Source of the DNA: PFJX01 sp031426815
GTDB taxonomy: Bacteria > Pseudomonadota > Gammaproteobacteria > Burkholderiales > Thiobacillaceae
Assembly: GCA_031426815.1 (NCBI GenBank)
Contig: JASJPG010000008.1
Span: 1-64,000, forward strand
DNA: 64,000 bases
Direction of reading: 5' to 3'
This document shows, one piece after another, positions 18,087 to 27,132 of the stretch; positions within the stretch are counted from its first letter, which is position 1; every line of letters starts with the position of its first letter. The position numbers and the translations under genes are program-made. Under the pieces are notes generated by a model. The model was not told the origin of the DNA. It was given only the letters and a program-made list of their open reading frames with translations, and made no database searches.

Positions 18087-18740
18087 ATGATCGGAAAAAT
18101 ACTGCGGCGATTCAATGCCGGCATTCAGCGCCAGATTTACCCGCTGGATATCTATCCGGGTTGTTTCGACGAATATGAATGCATCTACATCCATATTCCC
18201 AAAGCGGCGGGAACCAGCGTCTGCATGTCGCTATTCGGGCATCAGGTCGGCCATATTCCATTCAGCAGGTTCTATCACTCCAACCCGCAAAAAGCCGCGT
18301 CGTATTTCAAATTCACCTTTGTGCGCAACCCCTGGTCCAGACTGGTTTCCTCGTATTTCTTCCTGAAAGCCGGCGGCATGAATTCGGAGGACAAGGCATG
18401 GAGCCGGCGCACTCTGGAGAGATTCGAAAGTTTCGAGGATTTCGTGAAAGGTTGGGTGACGCCGGAAAACATTCGTTCCCATGTGCATTTCCTGCCGCAA
18501 TTGCATTTCCTGACCGACGAAAACGGCACATTGAAAATCAACTACGTCGGCAAGGTGGAAAACATGGCGGCGGACATCGGAATCGTTGCGGCAAGAATCG
18601 GGCGGGCAGCCGATCTTGGGATATTCAATCAATCCAGGCACGACGTTTATACCAAGTATTACAGCCTGGAAACGCGGGAAATTGTCGGACGGGTTTACGA
18701 AAAGGATATTGAAACGTTTGGCTACACATTCGACGAATAG
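18087..18740 (+). CDS. sulfotransferase family protein (Sulfotransfer_2-like)
   Basis: A 217-residue protein from ATG 18087. The PAPS-binding loops are visible: a 5'-phosphosulfate motif HIPKAAGTS (residues 36-44) and a 3'-phosphate motif FVRNPWSRLVSSY (78-90). The family transfers sulfate from PAPS to sugar hydroxyls, here probably decorating the exopolysaccharide. The gene is visibly AT-richer than its neighbours and lies beside the TIR element, both suggesting recent acquisition. An upstream extension of the frame into the repeat element is not a credible part of the protein. Confidence 0.85.
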   Translation: MIGKILRRFNAGIQRQIYPLDIYPGCFDEYECIYIHIPKAAGTSVCMSLFGHQVGHIPFSRFYHSNPQKAASYFKFTFVRNPWSRLVSSYFFLKAGGMNSEDKAWSRRTLERFESFEDFVKGWVTPENIRSHVHFLPQLHFLTDENGTLKINYVGKVENMAADIGIVAARIGRAADLGIFNQSRHDVYTKYYSLETREIVGRVYEKDIETFGYTFDE

Positions 18741-18768
18741 GCCAGGCCTCTACGAACCTCATCCCGCC

Positions 18769-19710
18769 ATGAATCAGCTATCCGACCACTCCAGCGACAC
18801 GGCGCCGGCTTTGCCCCAGGCCAGCGTGCTGCTGCCGGTCTACAACGCGGCACGCTATCTCGAACGCGCCATTCAATCCGTGCTGGCGCAGTCCTTTCGC
18901 GACTTCGAATTGCTGCTGCTGAACGATGGCAGCAGCGACCGCTCGCTTGAAATCATGCAACGGCTGGCGGCGCAGGATGCGCGCTGCCGTTGCCTGGCCT
19001 GGCCCAATCGCGGTTTGGTCGCCAGTCTGAACGCAGGCATCGAAGCCGCGCGCGGCGAAATTTTGTTGCGCATGGATGCCGACGACATCTGCCGGCCCGG
19101 CCGTTTCGAGCGGCAGATACGCTATCTCGCCGCCCATCCCGAGTGCGTCGCGCTGAGCGGCCGTTATCTGCTGATCGACCCGGACGGCCTGCCGATCATG
19201 GAGATGGGCGACCGCCTGACGCACGCTGAAATCGATGCCGGCAATCTCAGCGGCGCGGGCAGTTTCATGTGCCATCCGGCCGTGGCCATGCGCAGGGCGG
19301 CAGTCGTCGCGGCCGGCGGCTACCGGGCGGCATTCGCCCACGCCGAGGATCTCGACCTGTTCCTGCGGCTGGCGGAAAACGGGCGGCTGGCCAATCTGCC
19401 GGAACTGCTGCTGGATTACCGGCAACATCCGGACAGCATCGGTTACGCCAAACGCACGGCGCAGTTGCAGGCCACCCGCGCCGCGGTCATGGCCGCCCGC
19501 AGCCGAAGACATCTGCCGGAAATGCCGTCGCCGCCCGCCGCCTGCCAGGCTGCGCCCGCACCGGCGGATACCCATCGCATGTGGGGCTGGTGGGCGCTTT
19601 CCGCCCGGAACCTGAAAACCGCGCGGAAGCATGCGTTCAAGGCGCTGCGCTACAACCCGTTCAGTCCGGCCAGCTTGCGGCTGCTGGCCTGCGTTGCGAG
19701 AGGTCGCTGA
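18769..19710 (+). CDS. family 2 glycosyltransferase
   Basis: A 313-residue GT-A enzyme. The N-terminal VLLPVYNAARYLERAI and LNDGSSDRS segments bind the nucleotide sugar, and RMDADDI supplies the metal-binding DxD. There is no membrane helix. It follows the sulfotransferase by 28 bp and precedes a GT4 gene by 3 bp, so it is one of a run of transferases building the repeat unit on the cytoplasmic face. Donor and acceptor cannot be read from sequence. Confidence 0.87.
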   Translation: MNQLSDHSSDTAPALPQASVLLPVYNAARYLERAIQSVLAQSFRDFELLLLNDGSSDRSLEIMQRLAAQDARCRCLAWPNRGLVASLNAGIEAARGEILLRMDADDICRPGRFERQIRYLAAHPECVALSGRYLLIDPDGLPIMEMGDRLTHAEIDAGNLSGAGSFMCHPAVAMRRAAVVAAGGYRAAFAHAEDLDLFLRLAENGRLANLPELLLDYRQHPDSIGYAKRTAQLQATRAAVMAARSRRHLPEMPSPPAACQAAPAPADTHRMWGWWALSARNLKTARKHAFKALRYNPFSPASLRLLACVARGR

Positions 19711-19713
19711 AGC

Positions 19714-20814
19714 ATGCGCATCACCTTCGTACTGCCTCCCTTGAGCATGGCCGGCGGCATCAAGGTCGTCGCCATCTATGCCCGCTTGCTGTGCGAGCGC
19801 GGACATACGGTGAATATCGTTTCGCCGCCCGCCAAGCTCCTTACGCTGCGCGAGAAATTCCGCGCCCTGCGCCGTGGCGAGGGTTGGCCGAACACCGAAC
19901 GACAGGCGAAATCCCACCTCGATGGCAGCGGTCTGGCGCATCGCGTGCTCGCTACCTGGCGTCCGATTGTCGACGGCGATGTACCGGATGCCGATGTCGT
20001 CGTCGCGACCTGGTGGGAAACCGCGGAATGGGTGCATGCCTTGTCGCGCCGCAAGGGCGCCAAAGTCCATTTCGTGCAGGGCCATGAAACCTTTCCGTTC
20101 CTGCCGCGGGCGAGAGTGCAGGCGGCATATCGCTTGCCGCTGCACAAGGTGACGATTTCCAGATGGCTGGTCGAACTGCTGCAAGCCGAATACGGCGCGG
20201 CAGTCGTCGACCGCGTGCCCAACAGCGTCGATCACGCGCACTTCCACGCCGCGCCCCGCGCCAAGCAGGCCAGGCCGACGGTCGGCCTGCTCTATTCGCG
20301 CTCGCCGTTCAAGGGCGTCGATGTCAGCGTCGCGGCGCTGGCCCGGGTTAAACAGGTCTATCCAGACCTGCGCCTGTTGTGCTTCGGCGCGGAACGACCT
20401 TTTGCCGGGGAACCGTTGCCCGACTACGCGGAATTCCACGAACTGCCGGCACGCGAGCCACTGCGCGCACTCTATGCAAGTTGCGACGTCTGGCTGTGTG
20501 GCAGCCGCAGCGAGGGATTTCACTTGCCGCCGGTGGAGGCGATGGCGTGCCGGACGCCGGTCGTCTCGACCCGGGTCGGCGGTCCGATCGATCTGATCGA
20601 GAGCGGCGTCAACGGCGAACTGGTCGAGATCGACGATGTCGCGGGCCTGGCGAACGCCTTGCTGCGCGTACTGGCCTTGCCGGAAGCTGACTGGCGCGCC
20701 CTGTCCGAACGCGCCTGCCGGACGGTTGCCGATTACACCTGGGAACACGCCGCCGACCTGTTCGTAAACGCACTGGAACATGCCCGCGAGCGAGCCGCCA
20801 TGGGAGAAATCTGA
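19714..20814 (+). CDS. family 4 glycosyltransferase
   Basis: A 366-residue GT-B enzyme. The N-terminal acceptor domain begins MRITFVLPPLSMAGGIK with a glycine-rich loop, and the donor domain carries GFHLPPVEAMACRTPVV, the EX7E-type motif of retaining GT4 enzymes. It probably adds a sugar to the lipid-linked intermediate. Spacing of 3 bp on both sides shows tight co-transcription. Confidence 0.87.
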   Translation: MRITFVLPPLSMAGGIKVVAIYARLLCERGHTVNIVSPPAKLLTLREKFRALRRGEGWPNTERQAKSHLDGSGLAHRVLATWRPIVDGDVPDADVVVATWWETAEWVHALSRRKGAKVHFVQGHETFPFLPRARVQAAYRLPLHKVTISRWLVELLQAEYGAAVVDRVPNSVDHAHFHAAPRAKQARPTVGLLYSRSPFKGVDVSVAALARVKQVYPDLRLLCFGAERPFAGEPLPDYAEFHELPAREPLRALYASCDVWLCGSRSEGFHLPPVEAMACRTPVVSTRVGGPIDLIESGVNGELVEIDDVAGLANALLRVLALPEADWRALSERACRTVADYTWEHAADLFVNALEHARERAAMGEI

Positions 20815-20817
20815 CCT

Positions 20818-21810
20818 ATGCGAACCTGGATCGTCATCGTCAATTACCGCACCGCCGCGCTGGCGACCGACTGCCTGCGCTCGCTGGCGCCTCAGGTCGG
20901 CGACCTGGCCGGCGGCCGCGTGCTGGTGGTGGATAACGATTCCGGCGACGGTTCGCGCGAGGCGATAGCGGCGGCCGTTGCCGGCGCGGGCTGGCAGGAC
21001 TGGGTGCAAGTCTTCGCCGGCGGCCGCAACGGCGGCTTTTCCTTCGGCAACAACATCGGCATCCGCGCGGCGCTGGCCGCCGCGCCGGCGCCCGAGTGCA
21101 TCCTGCTGCTGAATCCGGATACCGTGGTCCGCCCCGGCGCGATAAAGGCGCTGGTGGCGTTCATGCGGGCGCATCCGCAGGTCGGCATCGTCGGCAGCCA
21201 ACTCGAAAATGCCACGGGCGGCATCGACTGTTCGGCGCACCGCACGCCCTCGCCGTTGGGTGAGCTGGATGCCGGCGCGCGGCTCGGTCCGTTGAGCCGC
21301 CTGCTTGCGCGCTACGTCGTATCGCCACCGGTGCGCCAACAGGCGCACGCCTGCGACTGGGTATCCGGCGCCAGCATGCTGGTGCGACGGCGGGTGTTCG
21401 ACGACATCGGCCCGATGGACGAAGGCTTCTTCCTGTACTTCGAGGAAGTCGATTTCTGCCGTCGCGCCGGCGCCGCCGGCTGGCAGGTCTGGTATGAACC
21501 CAAGTCGCGCGTACTGCATCTGGAGGGCGCATCGACCGGCATCCGCAGCAAGGCGCGTCGCCGCGCCGGTTATTGGTACGACTCGCGCCGACGCTTCTTC
21601 GTCAAACACCATGGCGTCGCCGGCCTGCTGCTGGCGGATACGCTCTGGGCAATCGGCCGACTCAGTTTCCTGTTGCGCCGGGCGCTGCGCCTGGGCGGTC
21701 GCAACGATGCCCATGCCGATCCGCACCGCTTCATGTTCGATCTGCTCTGGGGCGATCTGCGCGCGCTGCTCGCCGGCCGGCTGCGCGGCATCCGCGCTGG
21801 CAAGTCATGA
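20818..21810 (+). CDS. family 2 glycosyltransferase (rhamnosyltransferase-like)
   Basis: A 330-residue GT-A enzyme beginning MRTWIVIVNYRTAALATDCL, with VVDNDSGDGS and LLLNPDTVV motifs and a C-terminal half of the WbbL/rhamnosyltransferase type (EGFFLYFEEVDFCRR, acidic catalytic region). An inverting transferase for the repeat unit is likely. Its stop overlaps the start of the next transferase (ATGA). Confidence 0.86.
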   Translation: MRTWIVIVNYRTAALATDCLRSLAPQVGDLAGGRVLVVDNDSGDGSREAIAAAVAGAGWQDWVQVFAGGRNGGFSFGNNIGIRAALAAAPAPECILLLNPDTVVRPGAIKALVAFMRAHPQVGIVGSQLENATGGIDCSAHRTPSPLGELDAGARLGPLSRLLARYVVSPPVRQQAHACDWVSGASMLVRRRVFDDIGPMDEGFFLYFEEVDFCRRAGAAGWQVWYEPKSRVLHLEGASTGIRSKARRRAGYWYDSRRRFFVKHHGVAGLLLADTLWAIGRLSFLLRRALRLGGRNDAHADPHRFMFDLLWGDLRALLAGRLRGIRAGKS

Positions 21811-22778
21811 ACATCGGCGTCGTCGTCATCGGCCGCAACGAGGGCGAACGCCTGCGCCGCTGCCTGGAATCAGTGCGGGCGGATGCGCGCTGCACGGTTT
21901 ATGTCGATTCCGGTTCCAGTGATTCTTCCGTGGCGCTGGCAAACGGCCTCGGCGTGCAGGTGGTCGAACTCGACATGCGGCTGCCGTTCACCGCCGCGCG
22001 CGCACGCAACGCCGGCTTCGCCCGTCTGATGGAAATGGCGCCGACGGTCGAATTTGTCCAGTTCGTCGATGGCGATTGCGAAGTTGTGCCCGGCTGGATG
22101 GCGCGGGCGGCCGCTTTCCTGGCGGCGTGGAACGAGGTGGCGGCGGTTTGCGGCCGGCGGCGCGAGCGTTTCCCGCAACGCTCCGTGTTCAACCGCCTGT
22201 GCGACCTGGAATGGGATACCCCGTGCGGCGAAGCCAAGGCCTGCGGCGGCGATGCGCTGATGCGGCGCGATGCCTTCGCCGCCGCGGGCGGTTATCGCGA
22301 CGATCTGATCGCCGGCGAGGAACCGGAGTTGTGCGTGCGCCTGCGTACGGCGGGCTGGCGTATCTGGCGGCTGGATGCCGAGATGACGCTGCACGATGCC
22401 GCAATGACCCGTTTCGGCCAGTGGTGGCGGCGCACGTTGCGCGGCGGCTATGCCTACGCCGAGGGCAGCCGCCTGCACGGTGCGCCGCCCGAGCGGCATT
22501 GGGTGGCGGAATCGCGCCGGGCCTGGCTGTGGGGTCTGGGCATTCCGCTACTGGCGCTGCTTTCGCTTCCGCTGCTCGGCGCTTACGCCGCCGCCCTGCT
22601 GCTGGCCTACCCGCTGCAATGGCTGCGCCTGGCAACCGCGCGCGACGGCCCGGCCGATTACCGCGGCCTGCGCGCCCTGTTCCTGGTTCTGAGCAAGTTC
22701 CCGGAAGCGTTCGGCCAGCTGACCTATTTCTATCGCCGCCTGGTCGGCGCGCGGGGACGGCTGATTGAATACAAGTAA
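21807..22778 (+). CDS. family 2 glycosyltransferase with C-terminal helices
   Basis: A 323-residue protein from ATG 21807, translationally coupled (ATGA) to the preceding gene. GVVVIGRNEGERLRRCL, YVDSGSSDSS and FVDGDCEV are the donor and metal-binding motifs. Two hydrophobic helices around residues 235-275 (LLALLSLPLLGAYAAALLLA) anchor it to the inner membrane. Proteins of this form occur in exosortase-associated EPS clusters. Precise sugar specificity is unknown. Confidence 0.84.
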   Translation: MNIGVVVIGRNEGERLRRCLESVRADARCTVYVDSGSSDSSVALANGLGVQVVELDMRLPFTAARARNAGFARLMEMAPTVEFVQFVDGDCEVVPGWMARAAAFLAAWNEVAAVCGRRRERFPQRSVFNRLCDLEWDTPCGEAKACGGDALMRRDAFAAAGGYRDDLIAGEEPELCVRLRTAGWRIWRLDAEMTLHDAAMTRFGQWWRRTLRGGYAYAEGSRLHGAPPERHWVAESRRAWLWGLGIPLLALLSLPLLGAYAAALLLAYPLQWLRLATARDGPADYRGLRALFLVLSKFPEAFGQLTYFYRRLVGARGRLIEYK

Positions 22779-23010
22779 CGCATCCTCCCGCTTCGCGACT
22801 TTGGACGGCTGGCGCGGCATCAGCATCTTGTGCGTGCTGGCGGCGCACCTGTTGCCGCTCGGGCCGCAGGCCTGGCAACTCAACGCGACAGCCGCGCTGC
22901 TGGCGCTGGCGCATCTCTCCACCTTCCACTTCGAGCACCGGTGGATTGCCTTCGGCAGGCGGCTTTCCGGGCGCATGCGCGCGAACGCCCTTGCCGCCCG
23001 TTCAAGCTGA
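22765..23010 (+). pseudogene. internally deleted acyltransferase-3 remnant
   Basis: An 81-codon open frame from a TTG overlapping the previous gene. The first about 35 residues (FATLDGWRGISILCVLAAHLL) are the N-terminus of an OafA-type acyltransferase. The last about 35 (AHLSTFHFEHRWIAFGRRL) match the usual C-terminus of the same family. The central 250 or so residues with the other membrane helices are missing, so an in-frame internal deletion has fused the ends. It is very unlikely to be catalytic. Its stop is 10 bp before the next gene's start, so the operon stays intact. Confidence 0.75.
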
Positions 23011-23020
23011 GGACTTCGTC

Positions 23021-24226
23021 GTGCGCATCACCTATTTCGTCAACCAATATCCCAAGGTCAGCCACAGCTTCATCCGGCGCGAGATTCTGGCGCTGGAACG
23101 GCAAGGCTTCGAAGTGCAGCGCATCGCCCTGCGCGGCTGGGACGGGGAACTGGTCGATGCGGAAGACCTGCGCGAACGCGAACGCACGCGCTACGTGCTG
23201 CGGGATGGCGGCTTCGCGTTGTTGTCGGCGCTGCTGCGCGGCGCCCTGGCGGCGCGCGGCCGCTTCCTCGACGCGCTGCTGCTGGCCTTGCGCATGGGCT
23301 GGCGGGCGGATCGGCCGTGGCCGCTACACCTGATCTATCTGGCCGAGGCCTGCCGCATCCTGCCCTGGCTGCGGGAATTCGAGTCCGCGCATCTGCATGC
23401 CCATTTCGGCACCAACTCGGCGGAAGTGGCCATGCTGGCGCAGGTGCTCGGCGGGCCACCCTTCAGCTTCACCGTGCATGGCCCGGAGGAATTCGACAAG
23501 CCGCAGTTCATCGGCCTGGGCGAGAAGATTCGCCGCGCAGCGTTCGTCGTGGCGATCAGTTCCTTCGGCCGCAGCCAGCTATTCCGCTGGGTCGGCTTCG
23601 AGCATTGGCCGAAGGTGCAGGAGGTGCATTGCGGCCTGGAACGCGCCTTTCACGAGGTGAAGCCGGTACTCATCCCGGCAGCGCCCCGCCTGGTCTGCGT
23701 CGGACGCATCTGCGAGCAGAAAGGCCAGTTGCTGCTGATCGAGGCGGCGGTTCATCTGGCCGCCAAGGGCATCGAGTTCGAACTGGTGCTGGCCGGCGAC
23801 GGCGAAATGCGCGGCGAGGTGGAAGCCCTCATCGCCTGCCACGGTTTCGCCAAGCGGATACGGATAACCGGCTGGATCGATGCCGAGCAGGTCCGCCAGG
23901 AAATTCAGGCCGCGCGCGCGCTGGTGTTGCCGAGCTTCGCCGAAGGCCTGCCGGTGGTGATCATGGAGGCCATGGCCCTGCGCCGGCCGGTGCTGACCAC
24001 CTATGTCGCCGGCATTCCCGAACTGGTCCGGCCCGGCGAAACCGGCTGGCTGTTTCCGGCCGGTTCGGTCGACGCTCTCGCCGCCGCGATGCAGGCCTGC
24101 CTGAACGCGCCGCTGGAGAAACTGGCGCGCATGGGCGAAGCCGGTTACCGCAGCGTGTTGGCGCGGCACGACATCGACATAGAAGCCGCCAAGCTGGCGG
24201 CGCTGTTCCGCGAGTCGCGGCCGTGA
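23021..24226 (+). CDS. family 4 glycosyltransferase (colanic-acid-type)
   Basis: A 401-residue GT-B enzyme from GTG 23021, chosen because GAGGA precedes it and the product begins with the family's VRITYFVNQYPKVSHSFIRR. HAHFG, HGPEEFD and the donor-site motif PSFAEGLPVVIMEAMA are present. It is close in form to WcaL-like transferases of EPS clusters. Its stop overlaps the GTG of the next gene, so the two are coupled. Confidence 0.86.
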   Translation: MRITYFVNQYPKVSHSFIRREILALERQGFEVQRIALRGWDGELVDAEDLRERERTRYVLRDGGFALLSALLRGALAARGRFLDALLLALRMGWRADRPWPLHLIYLAEACRILPWLREFESAHLHAHFGTNSAEVAMLAQVLGGPPFSFTVHGPEEFDKPQFIGLGEKIRRAAFVVAISSFGRSQLFRWVGFEHWPKVQEVHCGLERAFHEVKPVLIPAAPRLVCVGRICEQKGQLLLIEAAVHLAAKGIEFELVLAGDGEMRGEVEALIACHGFAKRIRITGWIDAEQVRQEIQAARALVLPSFAEGLPVVIMEAMALRRPVLTTYVAGIPELVRPGETGWLFPAGSVDALAAAMQACLNAPLEKLARMGEAGYRSVLARHDIDIEAAKLAALFRESRP

Positions 24227-25401
24227 TCGCGCTCGAAATCCTGCTCGGCGCGCTGGCCGCACTGGCGCTGGTGCCGGTCTGCGTGCTGCTGCTGCAGATC
24301 GTGCTGGCGCTGCCCGCCGCCCGCAGACAACCGCCACCGGACGGGCCGCGTCCGCGCGTGGCGGTGCTGATTCCCGCCCACAACGAGGCCGACGCCATCG
24401 CCTTCACGCTGCAAGCCATCCGCGCCCAGCTGATTGCCGGCGACCGCATGCTGGTGGTGGCGGACAACTGCTCGGACGCCACCGCCCGGATTGCCGCCGA
24501 AGCCGGTGCGGAAGCGATCGAACGCAACGACCCGGCACTACGCGGCAAGGGCTATGCGCTGGAATTCGGTCTACGTCACCTGCGCCAGGCCCCGCCGGAC
24601 GTGCTGCTGATCATCGATGCGGATTGCCGTTTGTATCCGGGCGGCCTCGAACGCCTTGCCCGCCGCGCCGGTGCCACCGGCTGTCCGGTGCAGGCGCTGG
24701 ACCTGATGCAGGCGCCGCCGGGCGCGGGCATCAAAACCCGCATCGCCGAATTCGCCTGGCTGGTGAAAAACTGGGCGCGCCCGCTCGGCAGCCAGCGGCT
24801 CGGCCTGCCCTGCCAGTTGATGGGCACCGGCATGGCGTTTCCCTGGGCCTTGATCGGCAACGTAAATCTGGCCAATGCCGAACTGGCCGAAGACATGAAG
24901 CTGGGCATCGACCTGGCCCTGGCCGGACATCCGCCACAATTCTGTCTCGATGCCCTGGTCACCAGCCGCTTTCCGGAGACGGCGCGCGCCGCCGCCACAC
25001 AGCGCACACGTTGGGAGCACGGCCATCTCGGCATGATCACGCGGGAAGCGCCGCGTCTGCTCGGCCAGGCACTGGCGCGGCGCGATCTGCGCCTGCTCGG
25101 CCTCGCGCTCGATCTGGCGGTGCCGCCGCTGGCGCTGCTGGCGAGCCTGATCGCGCTGACCTTTGCGGCAACCGCGGCCGCCTTCACGGCCGGGCTTTCC
25201 GCCCTCCCCTTTCTGCTGGCGGCGACCGCACTCGGCCTGCTGACCCTGGCGATCCTGCTCGCCTGGCTCGGCTGGGGCCGCCGCGTACTGAGCCTGGGCG
25301 CGCTGTTGTCCATACCGCTCTACGTGGTCGGCAAGGCCCCGATCTACCTGAAGTTCTGGACCCAGCGCCAGAAAGAGTGGGTGCGCACCGGCCGGGATTG
25401 A
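24223..25401 (+). CDS. processive-type family 2 membrane glycosyltransferase
   Basis: A 392-residue protein from GTG 24223. An N-terminal helix is followed by a GT-A domain with PAHNEADAI, DNCSDAT, the DxD-type IIDADCRL and TQRTRWEHGH, the Q/RxxRW motif of cellulose-synthase-like enzymes. Four or so C-terminal helices (about 275-385) complete it. Such proteins can build or start beta-linked chains while spanning the membrane. It ends the long transferase operon; a REP element follows at 25442. Confidence 0.85.
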   Translation: MIALEILLGALAALALVPVCVLLLQIVLALPAARRQPPPDGPRPRVAVLIPAHNEADAIAFTLQAIRAQLIAGDRMLVVADNCSDATARIAAEAGAEAIERNDPALRGKGYALEFGLRHLRQAPPDVLLIIDADCRLYPGGLERLARRAGATGCPVQALDLMQAPPGAGIKTRIAEFAWLVKNWARPLGSQRLGLPCQLMGTGMAFPWALIGNVNLANAELAEDMKLGIDLALAGHPPQFCLDALVTSRFPETARAAATQRTRWEHGHLGMITREAPRLLGQALARRDLRLLGLALDLAVPPLALLASLIALTFAATAAAFTAGLSALPFLLAATALGLLTLAILLAWLGWGRRVLSLGALLSIPLYVVGKAPIYLKFWTQRQKEWVRTGRD

Positions 25402-25441
25402 GCGGTCGTGCGGCGAAGGCCTCACGCGATTCCGTAGGCCC

Positions 25442-25508
25442 GTAGGAGCGCCTTCCAAGGCGCGATGCTTGTCACCCGGAACAATCGCGCCTTGGAAGGC
25501 GCTCCTAC
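25442..25508. repeat. REP-like palindromic element, copy 4
   Basis: A near-perfect copy of the 3819 palindrome with a 19-nt loop. It is followed at 25519-25538 by a GTCGGCAA/TTGCCGAC palindrome and near 25560 by GAGCCATTCGGCTC. The 295-bp gap 25402-25696 contains only these palindromes and the next gene's leader. Confidence 0.85.
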
Positions 25509-25518
25509 GCGGGGCCTC

Positions 25519-25538
25519 GTCGGCAAGCCATTGCCGAC
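25519..25538. repeat. short palindrome, GTCGGCAA...TTGCCGAC family
   Basis: GTCGGCAAGCCATTGCCGAC sits directly after REP-like copy 4. Adjacent placement of two palindrome families suggests a hot spot for such insertions. Confidence 0.6.
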
Positions 25539-25696
25539 CAACTCCACCTCCACCGCCATGAGCCATTCGGCTCATTTACGCGGCCGCCGCCACGCGAGCG
25601 ATTGTCATCGGCCCACCCTAACCTGCTTTGCCAAGGCCCGAGCATCGGCTGGGACACATCTCGCAATCCTCACAGGCAGTTCTTGAGGTCGCCAAT

Positions 25697-27055
25697 ATGC
25701 AGACCAATACCCATTTGAACGATCTGGAATTCACCGAAGTTCCACACAATCCCCGCTTAGTCGATCCTGTCGACAGGCCTTATAGCGACAGACCCTATAG
25801 CGCACCGGCACGGGCCAGAGTCGTATCGTTCTTCACGACGCGGGAAACAGTGGTGCCGCTGCCGCACGTGCTGGCGGCGCGCTCGACGCTGGATTTCGAG
25901 CGCGATGTCTACTGCCTGCTCGGCATTCCCATCGACGCGGCCGACATGGACGATGTCTTGCGCCATGTCCACGCTGCCGCGCAGCGGAAGCGGCGCTGTT
26001 TCCTGTCTACCCCGAATCTGAACTTCCTGATGGGTTGCCAGCGCGATGCGTCGTTCCGCGATTCCCTGATCAACAGCGATCTGAACATCGTCGACGGCCT
26101 GCCGCTGGCCTGGATGGCGCGGCGCCTGGGCATACCGGTACAGCGTCGGGTCACCGGCTCGGGCATGTTCGAAGCCTTGCTGGCCGCCAAGCATGCATCC
26201 GCGCGGCGATTGTCGGTCTATTTCTTCGGCGGCCGCGACGGCGTCGCCGCGACCGCCTGTCGCAAGCTCAACGCGGGCGACTTCGGCTTGACTTGCGCCG
26301 GCGCGTATTTCCCCGGTTTCGGTTCGGTACAGGAACTCAGCGAGCAGGAGACCCTCGACCGCATCAATGCCAGCAACGCCGATTTCCTGGTGGTTTCCCT
26401 GGGCGCGCGCAAAGGTCAGGCGTGGATCGAACGCAATCGGCAGCGGCTGAGGATACCGGTGATCAGCCACCTCGGCGCCGTGGTCAACTTCGTCGCCGGC
26501 ACGGTGAACCGGGCGCCGGCGTGGGTGCAGCGCTTCGGTCTGGAATGGCTCTGGCGGATCAAGGAAGAACCGGCCCTGTGGTCGCGCTACTGGCAGGACG
26601 GCAGCGGCATGTTGCGTTTGATGGCGTTGCGCCTGCTGCCGCACATGGCCTATCTGGGCATCCGCCGCGCCCTGCCGTTGCGGCGGCCCGAGCATGCCTC
26701 GCTCCGCTTGAGCGAAACCGCTGCGGACCACTGCCGCATCGCCATTTCCGGCGCGGTTCCGGATACGGTTAGCGGCCAGATGCGCGCCGTGTTGCGGGAT
26801 GCCGCGTTGCTGCGCAGGCATGTCGAGGTCGACCTGAGCGACGCGCATCACCTCAGCCCCGCCCTGTTCGGCTTGCTGCTGATCCTGCGCAAACACCAGT
26901 CCGCGGCCGGCAAATCGCTCCGCTTCAGCGGGCTCTCCCAGCGCATGTACGCGCTGTTCCGCTGGAACGGCGTCGACTACCTGCTGACGGAACATCCGCC
27001 AGCGGCGTCCTTCGCCACGTCCGGACTCGAAACCGCCGAAGCAACCTCGCTGTAA
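25697..27055 (+). CDS. WecG/TagA/CpsF (GT26) glycosyltransferase fused to a STAS domain
   Basis: A 452-residue protein from ATG 25697 (GAGG 8 bp upstream). Residues about 70-325 are a GT26 domain: STPNLNFLMG, IVDGLPLAWM with the conserved Asp133, YFFGGRDGVA and SLGARKGQAWI. Residues about 345-435 form a STAS domain (VEVDLSDAHHLSPALFGLLL), in which Ser387 lies at the phosphorylation position. GT26 enzymes add ManNAcA or similar sugars to lipid-linked intermediates. The fused STAS may let a partner-switching or binding partner control the enzyme. The first 65 residues are unassigned. Confidence 0.85.
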   Translation: MQTNTHLNDLEFTEVPHNPRLVDPVDRPYSDRPYSAPARARVVSFFTTRETVVPLPHVLAARSTLDFERDVYCLLGIPIDAADMDDVLRHVHAAAQRKRRCFLSTPNLNFLMGCQRDASFRDSLINSDLNIVDGLPLAWMARRLGIPVQRRVTGSGMFEALLAAKHASARRLSVYFFGGRDGVAATACRKLNAGDFGLTCAGAYFPGFGSVQELSEQETLDRINASNADFLVVSLGARKGQAWIERNRQRLRIPVISHLGAVVNFVAGTVNRAPAWVQRFGLEWLWRIKEEPALWSRYWQDGSGMLRLMALRLLPHMAYLGIRRALPLRRPEHASLRLSETAADHCRIAISGAVPDTVSGQMRAVLRDAALLRRHVEVDLSDAHHLSPALFGLLLILRKHQSAAGKSLRFSGLSQRMYALFRWNGVDYLLTEHPPAASFATSGLETAEATSL

Positions 27056-27132
27056 CGCAGGGCCGGTAGAGTCGAGAGGCAGGCTTCGGCGTGCCCCTCG
27101 ACAACGTTTTTCAAGGCTCAACCAGGCTTTCC

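Noticed and set aside
18778..21726. A 982-codon open frame on the minus strand
   Set aside because: It lies antisense to three well-supported glycosyltransferase genes, has no recognisable domain, and its His/Gln/Arg-rich composition is typical of a GC-rich shadow frame.
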